This document shows positions 1-21,761 of a stretch of 64,000 bases of DNA, in pieces. Under the pieces are notes generated by a model, which did no database searches, was not told the DNA's origin, and saw nothing but the letters and a program-made list of their open reading frames with translations. The stretch comes from Escallonia rubra (Eukaryota > Streptophyta > Magnoliopsida > Escalloniales > Escalloniaceae): NCBI GenBank assembly GCA_033065855.1, contig JAVXUO010000035.1, positions 1-64,000 on the forward strand, written 5' to 3'. The position numbers were made by a program, and so were the translations under genes. How positions within the stretch are numbered: the first letter of the stretch is position 1; the number at the start of each line of letters is the position of its first letter.

Positions 1-103
1 TGCATATGCATAAATGTGCTTTACAATTTTCTGCTGGTTTTTTAAATACCCTGCCTTGTTTATACCTGCATATTTTTTTATCCTTTTTTCTTGTACCTTG
101 TAG

Positions 104-11766
<11,663 letters not shown>

Positions 11767-12623
11767 TGAATGTCTAACACGCATATGATAATATTTCTGT
11801 AACCAATTTTATAGTTGCATTAGCTTTTGTCATGAAGGGACAGTAGATAGAGGTTGATGTAGTAGGTAGTTATTAGGGTATCTTATCTGTTAGTATTTGC
11901 CCATGCCTATGTATAATCATTTGCAGTGAGATAGGCATCGTGGATCGAGCAGTAGAAACTTCCCTGATGAAAACACAAGGAATATAATCTTACTCTTCTT
12001 GGACTTCATTTCACCAAAGCATTAGCTAAATTGACGAAAGATACTACATAATTAGTTTCTTCCTAAAGCTAATTCTATATCACCCTCTTTTCTTCTCTCT
12101 TATTGCTTGGCTGCTTTAGTATCTTTACTTTGACTGGAGAAGCAGTGAGCTCTGGCTAAACGTAAGTACAGCCTTTGTTGTTAGTTTTGCTGGTACTGTT
12201 CATGATCTACAGTGACGAGTCCAGACAGAAGATAACACGGAACCAAGCAGTGGTGGGTAACAGAAGAGAAAAGCACTCTTTGTAAGTATTACTTCCAGTA
12301 TTTATCCACGAGGTATGAATACGAAAACTGCATCACTCATGAGATAATGTGTGCTCAATTACATTTCATCTGAATTACTACATTGGATGATGAACCGCGC
12401 ATTAAGCAGCGAGTTTAATTCATCACCTTCTGATATGGCATCATTGCCGCCAGGCTTCCGTTGAAACATCCGCCCTTGTTTTGTTCTGAAGTTACTATAG
12501 CCAGAAGTCTTTTCTTATAGATGGGGAGAATTGGCAATTAGTACAAGTTCACGGCTGGCTGCAGTCAAATAATTCTCAGAAAGTTAGAGAATTAATCTTT
12601 GAAGAAGAAAGCAATAGCTGAAC

Positions 12624-14454
12624 TCAACACATTGCTAGGGCAGCCTTAGCTTTTACCTCGTATGAAATAAGAGTTTTGCTGTAGGAGGAATCATTGGTTG
12701 TCGTGCTTGTTGAATCACACTCGATCTCTCTGATAGACTTTGTTGATCTATAAAGCTTCATTAACCAGGGATGGTGGTTCTTCTGAGAGCTGTCTCTTGA
12801 ACGTAGAGATGAATGTTGACTCCGAGCATCTTGTATGTCAGCTATCCCTTCATTTGATGCCGTTCTCCTGTTTTTCTGTTTCGCGGACAGATTGGGTCGT
12901 TGCTTCGGTTCACTATGTGACCTCACCTTTGCCTTCGAGGATTCTGTATTTGCCATGTAATTTGGTTCAAACTCGTCGCCATGAGACGTAGGATCTGCAC
13001 TTGTGTAGTTACCATTAGGCATGGTAGAATAGTGCAGGGAATTCCTCTGTGCCATATGGAGGAAAAGCTCTTCAAATTGCCTGTCATAACTTTGTGAGCT
13101 CGTATCAGTCCGTGGTGATGGAGTATTATATATCTGGTATTGATGTTCTCGTTTTAATGTCGAAAGATTCCCCGAGTGAAATTTGCCGAAGCCGCGTTTT
13201 ATAGTCTCTGCTTCTGGTTCATTCTTATGGCCCGTTTTGCTCTTCCAACTTCCATGTGTTTCATTAATATCCGAACTCTTTGCTTCCTGCACCAACATGG
13301 ATGGCTTATTACTGCATTTGTGCAATAGGCAGCTACTGTTTCTGCATCCTCAAAGAGGAATTGTGAACTGGAAATTGTTTCAAGAGGAACTGAAACTTAC
13401 GCTATATGTTGCTCTTAGTTGATTGTCGTGAGCTGATGCTCGATGAGTTGATCTCCTTTTCAGGACAAGCTGTGAGTCCTCGGCTGTCTGGATTCTTTGA
13501 ACCCTGGCTCTAACTTGAATTGCCATCAGTGCGTTCATGCATCGGACCATAGCAGTTGTTTGTTTTCTCACCAGATGACCTCTTACCAGCGCTTGTATCT
13601 TTACCAATCCCTTTAAAGCACACAATGCTTTCCTTGCCTGCAAGAATATGGTCTTTCCTTAGATTGTATACTGCACCTATCTCAAAACTCGAGTACCCTT
13701 TGATAATTTTACCTTTGAAGTGTTATCTATAAGCAAAATATCTTGCTTTTGCCTCGTTTGTTTGTGAAACTAGTGAATGTTTATCTTCATACCGCTAAGT
13801 TAATGATCCTCAAAAGTTTGGGAGGATTGAAGGAGTATGCTGCTGCTCAGTATGTTAACTTTTCAAGCATGTATTATCATATTATCATGCTTGATAATAT
13901 GATAATATGTTAATTTTTCAAGCATGCATGATAATATGAATGCTTGTATTTAGAATTTGTAATCAGCACCAAAAAAAGATCCATAGTTCTTTTTTTTTTC
14001 TTTTTCACTCATTTGAAACAGGAGATTCTTGCATGTAGGTTTGAACAGTTACCAAATAAGAACGGAAGAAGGCTTGGATTTTGGTAGCAGCTGCATGTTC
14101 AACAGGTCCACGCTTTCTTGGTGGTGCACGTCTGGTTATCACGGCTGTTTTAGTAGCTTCCATGGCATCTACCGCCACTGCCATCGCATTCTTTAGCTGA
14201 TTCTCGTATGCCAGTGAGGCCTGTGCTAATAGCTGGGTGGTAACAATTGAATCAAACGACCTAGTACTCTTGTGAAAAACACCAGCCGCGTTCTCTGTGC
14301 TTGCTGATCTCCCAAAGCTCCATCTTCGCTTCTCTCTCGGAGTTGCAGGTACAATCGCCAAGCTTTCATCTCTAAAGCCACCATCTTTCTTCTTGGCTTT
14401 CTCTTCCTTCTTACCTGTCAAAAAATTTCTAATCCACTTGCTTGCCTTCCCCAT
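12624..14454 (-). CDS. IQD19: IQ67-domain calmodulin-binding protein, IQD19-like
   Basis: Exons on the minus strand are 14454-14053, 13637-13401 and 13286-12624, giving 433 residues. The start is the ATG of MGKASKWIRNF, the usual IQD beginning. The intron 1/exon 2 junction is phase 0 and splits the first IQ motif (IQAFFRSYL|ARKAL), which is a hallmark of IQD genes. Two further IQ-type motifs follow: IQALVRGHLVRKQ and IQVRARVQRIQ. The C-terminal half has the conserved PNYMANTESSKAKVRSHS block (DUF4005) and ends with a HHPWLMKLYRSTKS / ECDSTSTT region, which I recall from Arabidopsis IQD19. IQD proteins bind calmodulin and microtubules or membranes and scaffold calcium signals; this is family knowledge. 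The exon 3 acceptor (TTGGTGCAG) was chosen because it is the only nearby AG that keeps phase 0. The gene is convergent with NEK2, with 857 bp between stops. Confidence 0.92.
13873..13906. other. Perfect 15-bp-stem inverted repeat with 4-base loop, IQD19 intron 1
   Basis: The left arm ATTATCATATTATCA (13873-13887) and right arm TGATAATATGATAAT (13892-13906) are exact reverse complements around the loop TGCT. A short direct repeat, TTTTCAAGCATG, flanks the hairpin on both sides. This could be the remains of a small inverted-repeat transposon or an AT-rich slippage product. Confidence 0.8.
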
Positions 14455-14567
14455 CTGCAAGAACGTACTACTTTCCCATGCTAAGCCACTAGCACCAAGA
14501 AGACTGAAGGAACCACATATTGTTAGTTGTGGACTTCTGTCTCCTGTGTGTGTGTGTGAAGTTCGCC

Positions 14568-14580
14568 ATATTTATATATC
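14568..14580 (-). promoter_or_regulatory. Candidate TATA box of the IQD19-like gene
   Basis: Read on the minus strand the sequence is GATATATAAATAT, about 115 bp upstream of the ATG. That spacing is reasonable for a TATA box followed by a short 5' UTR. A (TG)n run lies between the two. No transcript evidence is available. Confidence 0.5.
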
Positions 14581-14599
14581 GATCTCCAGGACTAATCTT

Positions 14600-16175
14600 T
14601 GGTAACAAAGCATCAAGTTTCTCCATTGACTTTGCCTGTTCAGTTGTTATGTTGAAAGTTTATAAAGCAGTATACGTGTGAAACTCATCTTTCATGTTGA
14701 TTTCTAGTGTTATGTTAACCTTTATTGAACACGGCCTGCAATGACTTCCATTTGCATGCCATTTGCCACTTTATCTGAAGTTTGGACTACAATTCCTGTG
14801 GTCTCTTGCGGAAGCTGGCCCTTTTGTCTAATTTTTTTCTTTGTTTCAAAAAACTGTCGGGACTGGTTCTTCTATCAGTTCTTTTAGGATCGAGTCTGGT
14901 AATTTTCAGCAAGGAGGGCAAATTCTTTGTTAAGATTTCATTGACAAGTGAAAGTTCCACCTTCTTTTATGTTTATATCGTCACCCACAAAAGGAGTACA
15001 TTTTCATGGAGAAATGACTCTCGCAAAGGCTATTTCGCGAGTGACACAAAGAAAAATGTTGGGCGTCACATAGAAATTTGAGTTAATTTCACTTTTTAGC
15101 CTCTTAAAGTGGTATTGAAAAAGACTATAAAGGAAGTGAAACTGGCATTTCTGAAAATACATGTGGCTCCTAGATTTACCAACCAAAGGTCGACACCTTG
15201 CACCACCCCCCTGACTCGGTCCTATTCTATTTTGGGAGTCTCGTGCCACTAGGAGCCCACTTGGAAGGCAGTAGCAAGGCAATCTAAGCTACGACAACAA
15301 AGAAACTTGGAAGATGGTAGATTCATGTCACTAGGATACATGTTACTCTTAGCGGTTACGACCTTGTCGATATTTGTGACTCTTAACGGTTACATGATCC
15401 CGTCTTAGGAACATGTGATTTCTATCTTTCAAACACTCTTATCCTCAACCTTGACTCTATGGCTCGTTCTGTGCTAGGAGGATATGACATGCGTTGTCGA
15501 CCGAATGTCTGTCTTACAAGATGGGAGGGGAGCTTCCACTGGTTATTCTTGACATGCCTTGAGCATGGTGTCCCAGGGACAACAAAAGGGATGTTGGATA
15601 GCAGGAGCTGAGGCGGGGTCCACCAATTCCCTTGGTATCCATGATAGGATTTGAAGGAGCTATTGCATTGGTGAGGCGATGGTGGTAGTCGAAGTGGCTA
15701 TGGAACGAGATTGGCCAAACATCATTTTCTCTTCTAGATTGGGAAAAACTTGGTTATAACAGCGATACCGCATCATCACCATCTACGTGATATCACGGGA
15801 TTCACGGCTCAGTTAAATTTTAGCAGTTCTTCAATTGGAGATTTCCGTCACCATCCACATCACGAATGAGGTCTTCGTAAGCTCCACCCAAGCTGAAAGG
15901 ACAATGACAAAACCAGCGGCGATGATAACTCTTCCCCCTTCATGATTAGCGACGGCCAAAAGAATGGCTATGAACCGGCCCAGTGACAATGAAATTCAAT
16001 GGGGACGAGGGCAAATAGGGTGAGGGGAGGGACACGTCTAAGATTCGCAGTTGCCGACGTGGTGTCATTGAGGTCCAATCGAGACAGGTGAGGTCCATGG
16101 ACTTCGATTCCTACCTATCGGCGTCTTCTTTGTGCAATATCACACCAGAAAGCTCGATGTGGTCTCTGAGCTTTA
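14600..16175. other. Intergenic stretch without recognisable genes
   Basis: Only short open frames without family resemblance occur here, and no clear repeat ends were seen. The sequence is probably old, decayed transposon DNA. Confidence 0.5.
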
Positions 16176-16183
16176 GTTGTAGG

Positions 16184-17264
16184 TAGACCTGGCAAACGGT
16201 TCGACCCGCGCGGGTATGGGTATTATCCGGTCGGGTCCGGGTAAATCTGGGTCGGGTAAAAATTACCCGATTTTTCCCGGGTTTTCTTTCTTGGCACCCG
16301 TACCCTACCCTTGCGGGTAGGGTATTACCCGCGGGTATACGAATTTTTACTTCTATTATTAACACTATATATTCACTGGGGTATTTCTCTGAAAATATTT
16401 TCCCCCTTTTATTACAATTTTCACAGTTTAATTTCTACATGATTTCAATTTTGTTACTACAATTAAACATATTTTTCGGCTATAGATCCAATAAATAATC
16501 TCAAATCCAACACAATCAGAGCATCAATCTTAACATTCCCAGAAAATGAGCTAAAAATCAATCATAATAGAAATAATACAAGTAGATCAAGATCTGATTG
16601 ATGACCATTACATAAATCACTCAAAAATTAACAGAAAAATAAAACAAGATCTGATTGATTTCATAGTCAGATCGACTATGAAATCAAAGTTGAAGGCCTC
16701 AGCTTTTCCACGGAAGACAGTGGCGGAGCTGTGGCCGTCGGAGCTGGACGATTGGTGCCGTCAAGATGCGGAGAAAGGCGGTCGTCGGTGGATCTGACTC
16801 TGGTGGACGGTGGGTGAGAGCGAGAGATAGAGAGCGAGGCTGAGAGAGATGCAGTCGTCGGTGGATCGATGTTGGGCGAGAGCGAGAGAAAGATCTGATT
16901 ATGGTGGCGTGGTGGGTGAGACAAGAGAGTTCAGAGAAGGAGGGAAGTGGAGAGGGACGTCGTGAGAGAGAGAGAGAGAGAGAGCGAAGTCGTGACTCGT
17001 GAGAGAGAGAAAGAGGAGCGGCGCCGATGAGGAAGATGAGAGAAAGGAATGAAAGTATGAAACCCTAGCATTCTAGCACTTATATATAGTGAACAATTCG
17101 GGTAGGTCGGGTAAACCATATCCGACTCGGACCGACCCAAAAATTACGGGTCGATTCGGGTACGAGTCTATTTTCGGCGGGTATTCAAAACATGTACCCG
17201 TACCCGGTATTTTGGCCCGGGTACGGTTCGAGTAACGGGTCCGGATAGATTTTTGCCAGGTCTA
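16184..17264. mobile_element. Non-autonomous hAT element, 1081 bp
   Basis: The ends are inverted: TAGACCTGGCAAA at 16184 and TTTGCCAGGTCTA ending at 17264. The flanks GTTGTAGG (16176-16183) and GTTGCAGG (17265-17272) match at 7 of 8 positions, as expected for an 8-bp hAT target duplication. Both ends are rich in CGGGTA / TACCCG words, which form extended subterminal repeats. The interior has a (GA)n run near 16963-16984 and a GAAACCCTAG motif but no transposase. Confidence 0.85.
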
Positions 17265-17582
17265 GTTGCAGGCCAAGAAGGGCTATCTGTAATGCCTATC
17301 GTTGTCGTTACTACGGAGTTTTAGATACGAGTTAGTATCCATGTGTCAATTTTAGTTAGTTTAATCAAACCGCGAGACTTGTAGTGAACTTCTTCTTCTC
17401 TTCACCAAGTTTGCAAGTACCCGACATCCAAAATACATGTAAGTCAAAATGTGACTTTTTCCCTTAACAGTGCTCAAGCAGAAAGGTGTAGGCCTGATCA
17501 GTTGGCGTAACTGCAGACACACAAGTACCGAAGCCAGCCTTGCTCCCAAAATAACCGTCTCTCTTCGTCCCTACACTAAATG

Positions 17583-18106
17583 GTAGCATTTTGTAACACT
17601 TCCAGTTTTGGTTCTCTGTTTCCAAAAAAAAAAACAAAAACCAAAACCAGTTAAAAATTTTTTTTTTTACAAAAACAAATGGATGTTTGATTACCCGGTC
17701 TTTATTTTGAATTTTTTCTTTTGGGTGTTTGATTACCCAGTTTTTTATTTTTGAGTTCTTTATTTGGTGGTGGTTTGCGGTGGCGGTGGCGGTGGCGGGG
17801 CGTGGCGGGCCACTGGAGGAAGCTGCTGGTCGCCGGCGGTGGCTGTCGGCCGCCGGAGGAGGCTACCTGTCGCCAGCGGTGGCTGCCGGCGATGGGAGGG
17901 TGGTAGTGGTGGTGGTCTCAAAATAAAAACCAAAACTGAAAATCGAAAACTCTTTTTTGGAGTTTTAAAAAATAACCCTGTTTTAAAAACTGGTTTTCAA
18001 AACTGAAAAAGAAAAAGAAATAAAAATTGTGTGTCAAACGCGTTTATTTTCTCTAGTTTACAAAACTAAAGAAAAAAACTGAAAAATAAACGTTACCAAA
18101 CGGAAC
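17583..18106. mobile_element. MITE, 524 bp, with GC-rich core
   Basis: The element is flanked by the direct repeat CTAAATG (17576-17582 and 18107-18113). Its ends are imperfect inverted repeats (GTAGCATTTTGTAACAC against GTTCCGTTTGGTAACGT, read inward). A/T-rich arms with AAACTGGTTTTCAAAACTGA surround a (GGTGGC)n core at about 17765-17915. The target size and ends suggest a hAT-type MITE. A relative lies near 54900-55325. Confidence 0.7.
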
Positions 18107-19600
18107 CTAAATGTTAGGAACCACTTTGAAATTAAAGGATCTCTCGACTTGACCCCAAGCTAGCTTGGGAGAGATCTCAAGAGATTTAAAACGCTCTTTG
18201 CAACCAACCATGTGCAACACTTTGAACCGCCCTATTTCTGCTTGCATCAACCTCTCGACTCCTTCCGGCTACACTTCCGATGCGGGTCTCCCCCGGGCAC
18301 TGCCAAGCTCTTGCTTGCCAAACGCAAGGAGCCTCGGCTCGGCTCCTTCCCTCTCTTGTGTAACCTTCTTATTGTCCCTCTTCACTTTTTCAACTTCAAC
18401 ACAATAAAATAACCATAATAAAAGAATCCAAAACAAATTTTCGAGCCTGTCTCGCAATTTACACTAAAGAATGAATGAGATTGCTATAACGAGCATTCGG
18501 TAAGTCTATTTTGCAGGTGATAACACACGGCCGTCAACCTTCTGTAAGCCCATATTAAGCTCAAGCCTAGCGGACCAAAAGTATAGCTAGAATCTTTGGG
18601 CTTTAGGTCGGGCCATAACTAAGTCCATAAATTCATAACCTATTTCTACCACTAAATATATTAGTACTAGTTAGTACAATGTCAATTAAATAATTATCTC
18701 CTCACATGGCAGTCATAACAAAACTATAATTACCAAACATATATTGACATTGCAACAGTGTCTCACTATTATAATTTTTCCAAGATTCGTGGTACACTTC
18801 TGATAGCAATTTTTGTATGATTTTTTTTATTTTTTATGCAAACCCAACAAAACATGGGCGTTTGTGAAATCCTTTTCAGTTTTTGTTTCTAAATTAAAAA
18901 CCAAAATCAAAAGCTCTTTAAGTATTCTTTATGTGCAAAATTGATGGGCTATTTGATTGCAGTTTTCTGTACTTAATTTCAGTGTTCCATACGTACTCCA
19001 GATCCTCTGCTCAGCTAGTAGCACCGCACCCACCACCACTCACACATACCCTCTGCAACTGCCCTCATCCCAGCCCCACCGCAAGTAACACATACTGTCT
19101 GCAACCATATCTAATATGTTAGAGTAAGATTTGCCTCCGTAAATCTAAAATACTAGGGCAAACTGATGGAAGAAATTCGGTGGAAGCTGAGGTGGAGAGC
19201 AAGTATGCATATATAGTTTTTTAGCTTGTGGCGAGGGCAATCATTATATCTGGGACTCCTAATGAAATAACCTAATCATTTTGAAGACTTTCAACGCTCT
19301 AATTGTTGTTCAGTCTACTATTAATTGGTTTATCTTACTCTTGATATTTTGCATCAAGATAATCTTCCAACAAGTACATAACTCTAGTGACTCGGGTTAA
19401 AACGGCTCATCCTGTCGTCCAGAACCCTTTTACTGGCAGAAAAACACGACTTTGAAGCAATCGCGAAAGCTTGCACTGGTATACCGCGTAAATTAGGGTA
19501 AAACACGATAAATTTTTTTATTTGGTTTCTATAAAGGTATTAAATCAAAATTATTTTGCTCCTCTAATGACAATGAAGCATAATGGTTAGTATTTGCATG
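18107..19600. other. Intergenic stretch without recognisable genes
   Basis: The segment at 18150-18400 is GC-richer than its surroundings (CTCGACTCCTTCCGGCTACA, then a CGGCTCGGCTCCTTCC stretch) and may be an LTR or other element fragment. No protein similarity was recognised. The remainder is AT-rich. Confidence 0.4.
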
Positions 19601-21300
19601 TAAATCATTTTCCTTAAGAGAGGAAAGCGAAGAAAAAATTGGAGAATATTATTTCAATCTTGGTTGTTTTGCCACTAAATCGTCTATACCTTTAAAATAT
19701 GACCCATAATATATTTGATTGCTCGATGATGTAGCGCGCTCATGCCACTTAAAATTTGATAATAGTTATAAGTTTGTTCAAACGACCAACTTATTTTACT
19801 TGAAAGCAAGTCTAACGCAGTTGACCCATATCCCATTTTATCTAAAATTTCTGTAATAACATTATTATAACATATAACATGAACCTATGATCCAAAGCAG
19901 GGACACAGTAACTACAACAAGCAATTTTGACCAATACTTTGAAAATTTAAGGTCCATTTGTTTCATTATAACATTAAACATTTTCAAATTTATCCATTAT
20001 TCTAAATCTTTAGCAATTTTTAGTATAGTGAAAGAGGATGTGGAATAGGACAATTGAACAGTAACTTGTGAAATACCTCTAAAAATTCAACCATATTTTC
20101 AGCTAACTTCCATTTATCAGGACTTGGCAAGCCTTCTGGAAACTTGGTTAGTATATAATAATTATAAACTTGCTTGTTGTCCATAACATGTAAAAGCATA
20201 AAATATATAGAGTTTCACATGTTCTGGACATCTGTAAGATGTCTCTTTGCAGGCAAAATATATCAAGCTTCCATTTATCGGGACTTGGCAAGCCTTTTGG
20301 GAATTTGGTTAGTATGCAGTAATTATAAACTTGTTTGCTATACCATAACATGTAAAAGCATAAAATATGTAAAGTTTTACCTGTGTTGGACATATGTAAG
20401 ATGTCTCTTTGCAGGCAAATTATATCAAGCTTCCATTTATCGGGACTTGGCAAGTCTTCTGGGAACTTGGTAAATTTGCAGTAATTATAAACTTGCTTGC
20501 TATACCATAACTTGTAAAAGCATAAAATATGTAGAGTTTCACATGTGCTGGTGTAAGACGTCTCTTTGTAAGCAAATTATATCAAGTACACGAAACTTTA
20601 TAAATTCTTGTTTTCTTACTCCTGAAAAACTAACATACATAACAATACCCCTAATGTTGGAAACAAGTGATCTTGCAGCAGCTAAACTATCTTGAACAAT
20701 TAAATTGATTATACGTCAAACATATTGAACATGAAAATAATTTTTACTCGATATAGGATTGAGGTTCATCTTTAACAATTTAACAGTAGCATTATTATTA
20801 GAAGTATTATCAAAATTGTATTCATTATCTTGTTATCGATTCTAAAGTTGCACATGCTCTACGTATAATCTCAACAACGGCGCATCATGTGAATATGGAA
20901 ACATTTTAAATGCAATGACTCTCTTTAACACAATCTGCATCAGTCGAATGTGTCGTCACATAAGACCAATTAAGCATATTATGAGATGTCTAAACATTAG
21001 ACATAAGTCTACCTTACCATCAAAGTTTTCAAAATGTTATATTGTTTCAGTGCATCAGAGCAAGTAGTATTTCTGTGAACCTTTTTATACAAAGGTCGCA
21101 CATAATTATTCATTTATCTACTATACTTTTCATTATCAGCAAAGTCAAAAGTTTCTTCACTATTCACAACAAATTTAGCAAAGACTGTATCTTTGTTTTC
21201 GCTTATTATAAATAAATAGCTTATTGTCAGAAAATAATTATGTTTGACTATGTCAATATGGCCTTGTCTAAAGGCATATTACAAAAAATACCTATTAAGT
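19600..21300 (-). pseudogene. Decayed hAT-family transposase
   Basis: Read on the minus strand in shifting frames, pieces appear in the order expected for a hAT transposase. They are a YFHVQYV..IINLIVQDSL block (near 20.7 kb, family form FHVRCxAHIxNLIVQDGL), preceded by SNNNATVKLLK; NSTYFML (family form WNSTYLML); PSPDKWKL; and AENMVEFLEVFHK (near 20.0-20.1 kb, family form KICEFLKVFY). Many stops and frame changes separate them, so this is not a working gene. A segment of the coding region is present three times in tandem. A clear C-terminal dimerisation block was not found, and the true ends of the element are uncertain. Confidence 0.72.
20107..20586. repeat. Three tandem copies of a ~160-bp unit inside the hAT transposase relic
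   Basis: Units start at 20107, 20268 and 20430, each with CTTCCATTTATC(A/G)GGACTT, and end at about 20586. Spacing is 161 and 162 bp, and the copies are about 90% alike by eye. Each unit covers the same transposase region on the minus strand (from the NSTYFML-type block to PSPDKWKL). Confidence 0.9.
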
Positions 21301-21761
21301 TGTGAGTTACCACTACCATGTGAAAAAAAAAACTTGAAACAATATATACATTGAACTTTGGATACGCCATCAAGCATAACCTTTGTAACATGATCTGTTC
21401 ACTTAGTTGTCAGTTTACTATCTGTCTTTTGAACTTCTAACAGACTTGAGGTAGGATTGCTTAGTCCTTCCTTTTTATAAGTACAGATCGTGTGAAGATT
21501 GTACGTCGTAGTATTAGTGTGACCAACTGAGCTGCGTGCTTGACCAAGGTATTGATGTTCTTGTGAAACTGTTTATTAAAAAAATCAAGAATGTTTTGGT
21601 TAAAAACCAAGAAATCTTGAATAACTATGTCGACTGTTGTTTGCTCTTGAAGTTGTGGTGCTCGTGATTACGGACGTTTTTGGCTCCTTGGTTTTGATGG
21701 TCTTGAAGTAGACACTTTTTTTCAAACGTTTGAAAGAAAAAAAAACCCAAAATTGATAAGA

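Noticed and set aside
13287-13325. Longer version of IQD19 exon 3 starting LHKCSN
   Set aside because: No acceptor upstream gives phase 0 in this frame. The TTGGTGCAG acceptor at 13287 does, and it restores a family-like join.
17729-18006. Gly/Val/Trp-rich open frames near 17.8 kb
   Set aside because: They follow the (GGTGGC)n core of a MITE and are not protein-like.
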